Shown here: positions 27,559-34,669 of the stretch, in pieces
Position numbering within the stretch: position 1 is the stretch's first letter
Layout: each line of letters opens with the position of its first letter
DNA from: Candidatus Kapaibacterium sp.
Lineage (GTDB): Bacteria; Bacteroidota; Ignavibacteria; Kapaibacteriales; NICIL-2
Direction: 5' to 3'
Length of the DNA stretch: 64,000 nucleotides
Assembly: GCA_026003495.1 (NCBI GenBank)
Contig: BPHK01000001.1
Location: 1,438,579 to 1,502,578 of the forward strand
The notes under the pieces: model-generated
What the model was told of the DNA's origin: nothing
The model's input: the letters and a program-made list of their open reading frames with translations, nothing else
Databases searched by the model: none
Translations under genes and position numbers: made by a program

Positions 27559-29729
27559 CGCTTGCGCAGATACCACTCGATCGCAAGCGCAGTAATCGCC
27601 AGTGCCAGAAGCACCCAGCTATTCCACAGCGCAAGCGTCCGCGCCTGGGTGACAACGCGTGGCTGAAATCCTGGTAGTGTTTCGATACGCTGCCACAGCG
27701 CACGAGCATCGAGGCTGTCACCCTCGAAAAATGCACCTCCAGTGCGCTCCGATAGAGTTCGCAGCAGTGCAGCATTCATCGGCACATTCTGGTATTCAAG
27801 TGCAATCTCACCAACGCTGAACCGACCATCATCAGTGCCGAGAAGTTGTGTTGCACGCTGTGCTTTGCCTGTGAAGCTGTAATCACCACCTTCCAGTGAT
27901 GGGACCACTGTGCTATAACGCCCACCACCGCTGGGCTGGAGTACCAGTTCGAATGAACGTCTGCTCGATCGAACCGCAACGCTGACCGTTGCGTCCTCGA
28001 TCGGGCGCTGAGCATCGTCGTGGACGTCTGCAATGAACTCAATCGGCTCTCCACCGATGTACTGCCGCTTGCTCGTGTAGATGCGTACGTTCTTCGAGGA
28101 CTCGTCGTTTGCAAGCCAGCGAAGTGTATTGCTCAAAAACGCATCGAGGACGCGAGGTGGCTGTTTTCCTTGGGCGCGGTCGCTGCCTTCTCCGAGGAGC
28201 TTCCAACGGTAGATGCCATAGCCGAGCAGCGCAACGGAACGTTGCCTGCCACTTGTCCTGGCAATGATGAGCGGTTCATCAAGTCGCGTTGTGCCAACTG
28301 CAATCGTTGCGAGCACCTCGGCACCTGGTTTTGGTGTAACGAACGCCTCCGGACGATAGATCGGCGGCAAACCGTTCCAAGTTTTTTCCGCTGGGACTTG
28401 TTCGTCGCCAGTTGCAAGGAGCGCGTGCTGAGTACCGCTCTCAGTGAGAACTGGTGCAACCTGCATTTCTGCACTGCCCCAGCGCTCAATAGTAAACGGC
28501 AGTACCGACTCGAGCAAGGAGAGCTTACGCGGGTCAATCGTTTGCGAGGCAATGAAGAAAATGGGCTTGCCGCGCCGCGCTTCATCTGCGATCATCGTGA
28601 TCAGTGCATCCGGTGAGGAAGCGATCGGAAAGCCAACGAGAATGATGCTTTCCGCGTTGCGCAGATCGGCTGCTGTCGGTGCAGCGCCATAGAATTCTGC
28701 GCCGAACTTTTGAACGAACTGGCGCAGCCGAATACTGCGATCACTGCTGATAATGCCGTTGATAAGTGCAAGGTCGGGGCTGGGAGAGCCAGCAATGAGC
28801 ACGATCGTACGCTCGTTGGGGAGAATCCTGACGTACTCGGACCGTACGTTGTTGAGTTTGGTGAGTTCGCTGGTACCGTCGGGAGGCTCAAGCCGTGCTG
28901 AAAGCTTATGGATACCCTCGCTGGAGGGAAGGTAACTGAACACGTGGCGGTAGAATCGCTGCTGCGGCTGAAGACGAATCTGCGTACGTCCCACTTCCTG
29001 GCCGCCATCGCTGAGCACGAGCGTTGCAATGCCCTCGATACCATCAGCTGTGAAACTGACCTGGACGGGCATTTCGACACCCTTGTATCCACGCTCGTTG
29101 GACACAAGCGTAGTGATCGCAACGTCCTTGACTGGAGCTGTATCGCCGATGCCGACAGTGAACACAGGCTTCCCCAAGCTCAGCGCTTCGTAGAGTGGCA
29201 TGCCGCCGGTGTTATAGGCGCCATCGGTGATGAGCACAACTGCTTGCACATTTTCTGTGCGGCGTTGCGCTAAGACTGCAAACGGAGCTTCGAGATTCGT
29301 TGCTCCCTCGTCGAAGCGAAAGGAATCCCGCACCAGGGCGGGGAGCGTTTCGACCGTTCTGCCAACCCGGAGCGGCAGTACTGCATCGGCTGGAAACGCT
29401 GAGCGAATACCTTCGACCACCGCGCGCGCAACCGCACTCCGGTCGAAGCGATTATCGCGGATACGCATCGAGGCGGAATTATCCACAACAACAGCGACCT
29501 GTGGCCGATCTGTCCACGAGGAGACAATCCGCGCCACTGGCATAAAGAGCGCCGATACCAATAGCGCCAAGCCAAGCCAACGCAGCACCGCCAGCACTGC
29601 ACGTTGACCTTGGTGGAGTGCGCTCCGGTGCGCTGCATAGTACCACACACTTGCAGCAGCAAGCGCAACAAGCACCAGTGCATACCACCACCACGACGTG
29701 CCAAGCTCGATGTGCAACGACTCCATCAC
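27543..29729 (-). CDS. Membrane-anchored von Willebrand factor A protein
   Basis: A 728-aa protein with two N-terminal membrane helices (about 13-32 and 47-65), a vWA domain with a complete DxSxS metal site (DNSASMR, Asp83/Ser85/Ser87) and ITDGAYN, a long extracytoplasmic region with Ig-like segments (about 210-690), and a C-terminal helix (about 705-722) followed by a basic tail. A glutamine-amidotransferase-like fold may lie around residues 310-400, as in large BatA/YegL-type proteins of Bacteroidota. It stands alone, with no bat or MoxR genes beside it. Function unknown; a protein-assembly or envelope-sensing role is a family-level guess. Confidence 0.75.
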   Translation of the reverse strand: MMESLHIELGTSWWWYALVLVALAAASVWYYAAHRSALHQGQRAVLAVLRWLGLALLVSALFMPVARIVSSWTDRPQVAVVVDNSASMRIRDNRFDRSAVARAVVEGIRSAFPADAVLPLRVGRTVETLPALVRDSFRFDEGATNLEAPFAVLAQRRTENVQAVVLITDGAYNTGGMPLYEALSLGKPVFTVGIGDTAPVKDVAITTLVSNERGYKGVEMPVQVSFTADGIEGIATLVLSDGGQEVGRTQIRLQPQQRFYRHVFSYLPSSEGIHKLSARLEPPDGTSELTKLNNVRSEYVRILPNERTIVLIAGSPSPDLALINGIISSDRSIRLRQFVQKFGAEFYGAAPTAADLRNAESIILVGFPIASSPDALITMIADEARRGKPIFFIASQTIDPRKLSLLESVLPFTIERWGSAEMQVAPVLTESGTQHALLATGDEQVPAEKTWNGLPPIYRPEAFVTPKPGAEVLATIAVGTTRLDEPLIIARTSGRQRSVALLGYGIYRWKLLGEGSDRAQGKQPPRVLDAFLSNTLRWLANDESSKNVRIYTSKRQYIGGEPIEFIADVHDDAQRPIEDATVSVAVRSSRRSFELVLQPSGGGRYSTVVPSLEGGDYSFTGKAQRATQLLGTDDGRFSVGEIALEYQNVPMNAALLRTLSERTGGAFFEGDSLDARALWQRIETLPGFQPRVVTQARTLALWNSWVLLALAITALAIEWYLRKRYGAV

Positions 29730-29787
29730 TTCCTACTTGCGCCAGTGAACGGAACAGAGACGCTGCAACGAATAACGCAATCGAAAA

Positions 29788-29820
29788 TTTCACTATGCTG
29801 CCGAACGTACCGTATTTTTG
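29788..29820 (+). promoter_or_regulatory. Promoter of tRNA-Pro
   Basis: TATTTTTG at 29813-29820 with a TTTC at 29788-29791 in the -33 place. The tRNA starts only 8 bases after the box, so it should be made with almost no leader. Confidence 0.65.
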
Positions 29821-29828
29821 CGCGTCTT

Positions 29829-29902
29829 CGGGGTGTAGCTCAGCCCGGTAGAGCACTTCGTTCGGGACGAAGGGGCCGGAGGTTCAAATCCTCTCACCCC
29901 GA
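29829..29902 (+). tRNA. tRNA-Pro(CGG)
   Basis: A 74-nt cloverleaf: acceptor CGGGGTG/CACCCCG, anticodon stem CTTCG/CGAAG with loop TTCGGGA (anticodon CGG), T arm GGAGG/CCTCT, discriminator A. CCA not encoded. Confidence 0.95.
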
Positions 29903-29910
29903 CAAGCAGC

Positions 29911-29946
29911 AAGCGCCGATTGTTGATCAGTCGGCGCTTTTGCTTT
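29911..29946 (+). terminator. Rho-independent terminator after tRNA-Pro
   Basis: Stem AAGCGCCGA (29911-29919) pairs with TCGGCGCTT (29931-29939), 11-nt loop, followed by a T-rich run. Confidence 0.75.
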
Positions 29947-29953
29947 CCTCATG

Positions 29954-29961
29954 TATCTTCG
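29954..29961 (+). promoter_or_regulatory. Promoter -7 box for the rhomboid gene
   Basis: TATCTTCG, 24 bases before the rhomboid ATG and just after the tRNA-Pro terminator. One mismatch to the TAnnTTTG consensus; no clear -33 element. Confidence 0.4.
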
Positions 29962-29985
29962 CACAGCAACCACCGACAAGCAGCG

Positions 29986-30711
29986 ATGATTCCACTGCAG
30001 GACACGATCCCTTCGCGACAGTTTCCTCTGGCCAACTGGGTGATCATCGGACTCAACACGCTCGCGTTCCTTTTCGAGCTTTCGCTGCCGGATTACAAGC
30101 TGGACATTCTCATCCGCTACTTCGGTCTTGTCCCTGCTCGGCTGACCGACCCCGAATGGGCACAGATGATGGGGTACCCACACTCCTACATTCCGCTAGT
30201 AACGAACATGTTCCTCCACAGCGGATGGGGCCATTTCATCGGGAATATGTGGACGCTCTACATATTCGGCGATAACGTCGAAGATCGCATGGGATCGGTT
30301 CGATACACCCTCTTCTACCTCATCACTGGAATTGCCGCAAGTATCACGCACATGCTCATCAATCCGACTTCAACTATCCCCGCAATCGGTGCCTCTGGTG
30401 CCATCTCCGGGGTCATGGCAGCGTACATGTTCCTATTCCCACACAGCAGGATTGTTTTTCTGTTTCCAATTCTCTTCTTGCCATATTTCATCGAGCTGCC
30501 GGCATTGCTCTACATTGGCGCGTGGTTTATCGGGCAACTTATCAGTGGCGTTAGCGTGCTCTCGATCACAGACCAAGCCGGCGGAATTGCATTCTGGGCG
30601 CATATCGGCGGATTCGGTGTAGGCGCTGTGCTCTACCGGCTGTTTGTGCAGTACCGATACCGCCGCACATTCGACGATGAATACATGCGATCGTACCACA
30701 ACTACGCATGA
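29986..30711 (+). CDS. Rhomboid-family intramembrane serine protease
   Basis: A 241-aa polytopic protein with the full rhomboid signature: an HSGWGHFIGNMWTLYIFG block after the first helix, catalytic Ser in IGASGAISG, and catalytic His in FWAHIGGFGVGAVLYR. These enzymes cleave transmembrane segments within the inner membrane. The length and six-helix core are typical of bacterial GlpG-like proteins, without an added cytosolic domain. The start at 29986 (MIPLQDTIPS) is preferred over an in-frame upstream ATG at 29920 that lies inside the tRNA-Pro terminator. A Clp-fold membrane protease begins 7 bp after its stop. Confidence 0.92.
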   Translation: MIPLQDTIPSRQFPLANWVIIGLNTLAFLFELSLPDYKLDILIRYFGLVPARLTDPEWAQMMGYPHSYIPLVTNMFLHSGWGHFIGNMWTLYIFGDNVEDRMGSVRYTLFYLITGIAASITHMLINPTSTIPAIGASGAISGVMAAYMFLFPHSRIVFLFPILFLPYFIELPALLYIGAWFIGQLISGVSVLSITDQAGGIAFWAHIGGFGVGAVLYRLFVQYRYRRTFDDEYMRSYHNYA

Positions 30712-30718
30712 TGTGGTT

Positions 30719-31525
30719 ATGGATGTACTCTCGCTGTTTTGGCTGTTTGTGATGGTAAGTTCTCTGCAGCCGATCATCCGGCAGCGACTCATTGAAGCAG
30801 CGCGTCAACGACTGATCGCTCGCATCGAACAGGAACGCTCCAGCCGTGTCATTTTGATTGTCCATCGGCAGGAAACGATGCGGTTGTTGGGATTTCCTCT
30901 GGTCAAGTACTTGACGATGGAAGACTCCGAGGATGTCCTCCGTGCATTGGAGGCAACCGACGACGACCGCGATATTGATTTGGTGCTCCATACACCAGGC
31001 GGCTTGGTTATCGCCGCACTGCAAATTGCGCGTGCTATCCAGAGGCGGAGGGGCAAAACACGCGTCATCATTCCGCACTATGCCATGAGCGGTGGCACCC
31101 TCATCGCCCTGGCTGCCGACGAAATCATCATGAGCAAGAATGCAGTGCTCGGCCCGATTGACCCACAGCTCGGCGAATTCCCAGCTCCCTCCTTGCTGCG
31201 GTTGCGCCAGACCAAAGACGTCAACGAAATTGACGACCGCACACTCATCCTTGCCGACATTGCCGAGAAAGCACTCGAGCAAATACGCCACGCAGTCGCT
31301 GAGCTGTTGGCAAAGAATTACTCCCCCGACGTAGCCCACCATGTAGCGGAGCAACTGACGATCGGACGATGGACGCACGACTTTCCGATCACACCAGCGA
31401 TGGCACAGGAGATGGGACTCAACGTTTCGACTGAGATTCCCGAGGCATTTCTACAACTGATGAGCCTTTATCCTCAGCCAGTGCGTATGCAGCGGAGCGT
31501 TGAATTCCTCGGCATGCCGAATTAG
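30719..31525 (+). CDS. Membrane-anchored SDH/ClpP-fold serine protease
   Basis: A 268-aa protein with one N-terminal membrane helix (VLSLFWLFVMVSSL) and a crotonase/ClpP-fold domain of the serine dehydrogenase proteinase (SDH) family, related to signal-peptide peptidase SppA and NfeD-type proteases. IDLVLHTPGGLVIAALQIAR fits the oxyanion region, and the likely nucleophile Ser lies in YAMSGGTLIAL, followed by NAVLGPIDPQLG. The ATG at 30719 lies 7 bp below the rhomboid stop, so the pair is probably one transcript for membrane proteolysis. It overlaps the convergent solute-binding gene by 4 bp. Confidence 0.85.
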   Translation: MDVLSLFWLFVMVSSLQPIIRQRLIEAARQRLIARIEQERSSRVILIVHRQETMRLLGFPLVKYLTMEDSEDVLRALEATDDDRDIDLVLHTPGGLVIAALQIARAIQRRRGKTRVIIPHYAMSGGTLIALAADEIIMSKNAVLGPIDPQLGEFPAPSLLRLRQTKDVNEIDDRTLILADIAEKALEQIRHAVAELLAKNYSPDVAHHVAEQLTIGRWTHDFPITPAMAQEMGLNVSTEIPEAFLQLMSLYPQPVRMQRSVEFLGMPN

Positions 31526-32739
31526 CGCCCCAGCAGTGCTTGAACCTTTGTCTGTGCCTGGACGAGTGCGCCACGGGCATCGCTGCGCCCGTAGAGCACA
31601 TCAACAACGGCGTTTTCAAGAACCTGTTCGATATCAAGCCACCGAGGATGGACTGGTGTCATCCGTGCAGCGCGCAATTGCTCGGCGAAGACACGCTTGA
31701 TGGGATTGCTCACTAAACTGCTATCAGCAAAGCAATCCCGCCGCGCTGGAAAACCAGCTTCCGCGATACGACGGCAGAATGCAATCACCTGCCGAGGAGC
31801 AGTCATGTAGCGGATGAACGCACGTGCTAACGCAGGATTGGTGCATTTCTGTGCGATCGCCCAGTACTCGCCACCAGCGAACGAGATACCCGGGGCCGAT
31901 CGGTCCCGACCAGGCATCGGTACTGCCGCGTACCGGAGCGCTGGATTTTCTCGCTCGATTTTTTCGATGAGCCAACTTCCTGAAGGCCAAAATGCGACTT
32001 CACCCCGAACGAATGCAGCATCGAGTTGCTTCTGCGTGTCAATGATCCCTGTTCGTGAGAGAGCTGCATAGAGTTCGAGTGCGCGGACGTTCGCTTCCGA
32101 CGCAAGCACACAACGCCCCGCGCTATCAAGGATATCTCCACCGAGTGTCCACATGAAGGGAAGAATTTTCTTGTAGAGGCGATGGTTATCAGCACCGGTC
32201 GCACCAAAGCCAGCAGCACCGGTACGCTCTTGCACAGCACTTGCTACACGCAGGAGCTCATCGATCGTAGAGGGCTGGGAAACACCAGCCGACGCCAGGA
32301 GCGATGTATTCAGAAACAGTACGCGAGTGTCCACGACCCAGGGCACAGCATAGTAGTGCCCGTTCCAGCGACATGGTGGAAGTGCCCACGGAAGCCACGT
32401 AGAAGGTTCAACGTCGTGTTCCGCCAGCTCGGCAAGGACGCCACTGCTGGAAAACTGCGCCACCCAATCAGAACCAAGCTCGAGCACATCGGGCGGTGCA
32501 GATGCATTAAATGCGGCCATCAGTTTCGTCTTGCCGTCACTCCAGCTGAGCGGAGTCAGTTCGACGCGGCAGTCGTGCTCACGCTCAAAGTGCTTGATAA
32601 GCGAATCAAGCACTGTTTGATGCTGTGGTGCGCTCCAGAAGTGCCACACTCGGAGCACAGGCTTGCTCTGTTGGTGAGAGCAGCCGCTCACCAGTACCAG
32701 AGCGATCGCTGTGACGGCCCAGACACACGTCTTCTTCAT
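31522..32739 (-). CDS. Extracellular solute-binding lipoprotein (ABC family 1, sugar type)
   Basis: A 405-aa lipoprotein (lipobox LVSGC, Cys20) of the family 1 periplasmic binding proteins used by carbohydrate ABC importers. LRVWHFWSAPQHQTVLDSLI at the mature N-terminus, PDVLELGSDWVAQF, and the C-terminal domain with ISFAGGEYWAIAQKC are typical. No permease or ATPase genes are adjacent, which is unusual. Its ATG overlaps the stop of the ECF sigma gene by 4 bp, implying coupled translation. The ligand is unknown; it may bind a sugar for a distant transporter or act as a sensor. Confidence 0.87.
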   Translation of the reverse strand: MKKTCVWAVTAIALVLVSGCSHQQSKPVLRVWHFWSAPQHQTVLDSLIKHFEREHDCRVELTPLSWSDGKTKLMAAFNASAPPDVLELGSDWVAQFSSSGVLAELAEHDVEPSTWLPWALPPCRWNGHYYAVPWVVDTRVLFLNTSLLASAGVSQPSTIDELLRVASAVQERTGAAGFGATGADNHRLYKKILPFMWTLGGDILDSAGRCVLASEANVRALELYAALSRTGIIDTQKQLDAAFVRGEVAFWPSGSWLIEKIERENPALRYAAVPMPGRDRSAPGISFAGGEYWAIAQKCTNPALARAFIRYMTAPRQVIAFCRRIAEAGFPARRDCFADSSLVSNPIKRVFAEQLRAARMTPVHPRWLDIEQVLENAVVDVLYGRSDARGALVQAQTKVQALLGR

Positions 32740-33347
32740 CGTTCGAAAAGGTCGCGATGTGGTTGAAGCTTCTTCAGGAGCAGTTGCCGTGCACGAAACA
32801 GGTGCGCTTTGACTGTCCCGAGTGGTAATCCTAACTGTTCGGCGATTTCGGCGTATTCCATCCCACAGTCGTGCCGAAGTTCAATGACGATGCGATACTT
32901 TTCCGGCAGCGATTCAATTGCAGCGCGGAGTAGTTCCTGGCGCTCGCTGCGCATGAGTTCTTCGTCGGGGATCGGGCTATTCGGATCGGCATACTGCCGT
33001 GGCGGTGCATCGCCCTCGCTGTCATCGAGCTCCAGACGTTCTGGCGCAAAGCGGCTGCGGCGCAGGTAGTCTATACACGTGTTGGAGGCAATCTTGAAGA
33101 GCCATTTTTCGAAGGAATACTCAGGCTTGAACGAATCGAGCGCGCGGAAGGCCTTGAGCAGGGTATCTTGGACGAGATCTTTTGCGTCCTCATCGCTTCG
33201 AATGATTGAGCGAATTACACCGTAGAGGCGGCGACGATACTTGCGATCAATGGTCGCAAAGGCATTAGGATTCCCCGCCAAGACAGCACGAATTGCTTCC
33301 AGATCTTCTCGATCCGAAGCAGCGCGATCGGGACGGTCTTCCGGCAT
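32736..33347 (-). CDS. ECF-type RNA polymerase sigma factor
   Basis: A 203-aa group 4 sigma factor. Region 2 reads DLVQDTLLKAFRALDSF and WLFKIASNTCIDYLRR; region 4 reads LPEKYRIVIELRH and YAEIAEQLGLPLGTVKAHLF. The frame is open to 33695, but that part is antisense-like read-through of tRNA-Ser; the ATG at 33347 (MPEDRPDR) gives the normal size. It begins 21 bases after the end of tRNA-Ser in the same direction, with no terminator between. No anti-sigma factor gene is next to it. Its stop overlaps the solute-binding lipoprotein start by 4 bp. Confidence 0.9.
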   Translation of the reverse strand: MPEDRPDRAASDREDLEAIRAVLAGNPNAFATIDRKYRRRLYGVIRSIIRSDEDAKDLVQDTLLKAFRALDSFKPEYSFEKWLFKIASNTCIDYLRRSRFAPERLELDDSEGDAPPRQYADPNSPIPDEELMRSERQELLRAAIESLPEKYRIVIELRHDCGMEYAEIAEQLGLPLGTVKAHLFRARQLLLKKLQPHRDLFER

Positions 33348-33368
33348 GCAGTCCAACGGCAGGTGAAG

Positions 33369-33455
33369 CGGAAGGAGAGGGATTCGAACCCTCGGTACCC
33401 TTTCGGGTACACACGCTTTCCAGGCGTGCCAGTTCAGCCACTCCTGCATCCTTCC
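33369..33455 (-). tRNA. tRNA-Ser(GGA)
   Basis: An 87-nt class II tRNA on the minus strand: acceptor GGAAGGA/TCCTTCC, anticodon stem CACGC/GCGTG with loop CTGGAAA (anticodon GGA), a long variable arm (GTACCC/GGGTAC), T arm GAGGG/CCCTC with TTCGAAT, discriminator G. Confidence 0.95.
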
Positions 33456-33469
33456 GTAGCGATCGGGTG

Positions 33470-33500
33470 CAAAAATACAGGGCACGTGCGAGCAGGTAAA
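33470..33500 (-). promoter_or_regulatory. Promoter of tRNA-Ser
   Basis: On the minus strand, TATTTTTG at 33477-33470 with TTTA at 33500-33497, 19 bases upstream. The tRNA starts 14 bases after the box. It may also drive the ECF sigma factor and lipoprotein genes downstream. Confidence 0.65.
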
Positions 33501-33504
33501 TTCG
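33497..33504 (+). promoter_or_regulatory. Promoter -7 box for the LD-carboxypeptidase gene
   Basis: TAAATTCG, 26 bases before the ATG at 33531. It lies across the -33 element of the divergent tRNA-Ser promoter. One mismatch to TAnnTTTG. Confidence 0.35.
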
Positions 33505-33530
33505 CATGACCACTGACCGATGAGCCTTCC

Positions 33531-34565
33531 ATGCCCACACGACGGGACATCCTTCGGTTGATAACTGCTGCGAGCGTGGTGCGGCGACCATTCCGCATGA
33601 AGGTCGAGGCGCGGCCGCCCCGCGCACTCATCCAGGGTGCAACGGTCGGCATCGTAGCGCCGGCAGGTCCAGTCGAGCTCCGTCAGCTCCAGCAAGGCAT
33701 AGATTTTTTTGAGTCGCTCGGTCTCCGCGTTGTTCTCGGACGATTCCTCAACAGTGGTAGTGGGTACCTTGCAGCGCCGGATCGCGATCGAGCTGCTGAG
33801 CTTATGGAATTCCTGTTACGTCCGGACATTGATGCAGTCATTGCTGCGCGAGGTGGATATGGTGTGCTCCGCATTTTACCAGCGCTCGACTACGCTGCCC
33901 TGGAGCAGTGCAATAAACCTGTAATTGGCTACAGCGACATCACCGCACTCCTGGTGACCCTCTACCAGCGGACAGGACTGATCACCTTCCACGGGCCGAT
34001 GGCATCGAGCCAATTCGATACGACCACGGCTGGTTCGTTTCTGGCAACGCTCTTCCGCTTTGCGTCGGAGCAGGACACTCCCACAGAAATGCAACTAACC
34101 TACAGCGATGCATCGTTCCTCCCCGTTGTTACGGGCGTGGCTGAGGGAATACTCCTCGGCGGAAACTTGAGTGTTTTTTGCTCCCTGTTGGGAACGCCGT
34201 TCGAACCAGACACACGCGAGTGCATCCTCTTTTTCGAAGATGTTGGCGAAGAGCCATACAAAGTTGATCGTATGCTGACCCAGCTCGCGTTGGCAGGGAA
34301 GTTCGACAGCATCCGGGGCATGGTGCTTGGTGCATTTAGCAAGCAAACCCCTCGTGCAGCAGAATCCACTGTTGGGTCAACAGGCACAGCGATTGCGGAG
34401 ATTGCCGCTGAACACTGCGCACGACGTGGCATCCCATTACTGGCGAACTTTCCCATCGGACACATCGAAAGTAAAATCACGTTACCCATAGGCTGCCGCG
34501 CACGACTCGATGCTGATGGACGGACACTACAAATCCTCGAAATGCCCATCACACCAAACCGGTGA
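33531..34565 (+). CDS. LD-carboxypeptidase (peptidase family S66)
   Basis: A 344-aa S66 peptidase, the family that removes the terminal D-alanine from murein tetrapeptides (LdcA) or cleaves microcin C-like compounds (MccF). The nucleophile Ser135 lies in VIGYSDITALL; the charge-relay Glu is in FFEDVGEEPY and the His in NFPIGHIESK. GATVGIVAPAGPVE opens the domain. The N-terminus (TRRDILRLITAASVV) looks like a short twin-arginine signal, but its hydrophobic stretch is small and is followed by more arginines; the ATG at 33597 would give an ordinary cytoplasmic enzyme. Cell-wall recycling is the likely role. Confidence 0.87.
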   Translation: MPTRRDILRLITAASVVRRPFRMKVEARPPRALIQGATVGIVAPAGPVELRQLQQGIDFFESLGLRVVLGRFLNSGSGYLAAPDRDRAAELMEFLLRPDIDAVIAARGGYGVLRILPALDYAALEQCNKPVIGYSDITALLVTLYQRTGLITFHGPMASSQFDTTTAGSFLATLFRFASEQDTPTEMQLTYSDASFLPVVTGVAEGILLGGNLSVFCSLLGTPFEPDTRECILFFEDVGEEPYKVDRMLTQLALAGKFDSIRGMVLGAFSKQTPRAAESTVGSTGTAIAEIAAEHCARRGIPLLANFPIGHIESKITLPIGCRARLDADGRTLQILEMPITPNR

Positions 34566-34669
34566 TACAAAAGCTGGAAGATTTGTGTTATTATTTCGCA
34601 ATTGTTGCCTCGAGATTTCGTTATCTGACCAGACGCTGTTATCATTACTGCCAACAATCCGGAGAAAGA

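Noticed and set aside
27558-27590. 9-bp perfect inverted repeat (GCGCTTGCG) at the convergent gcvP/vWA gene ends
   Set aside because: There is no T run on either side in either direction and the loop is 15 nt, so I do not call it a terminator; it may be chance in coding sequence.
33348-33695. N-terminal extension of the ECF sigma factor
   Set aside because: The extra 116 codons read through tRNA-Ser and into the divergent LD-carboxypeptidase gene; sigma homology begins just after the ATG at 33347.
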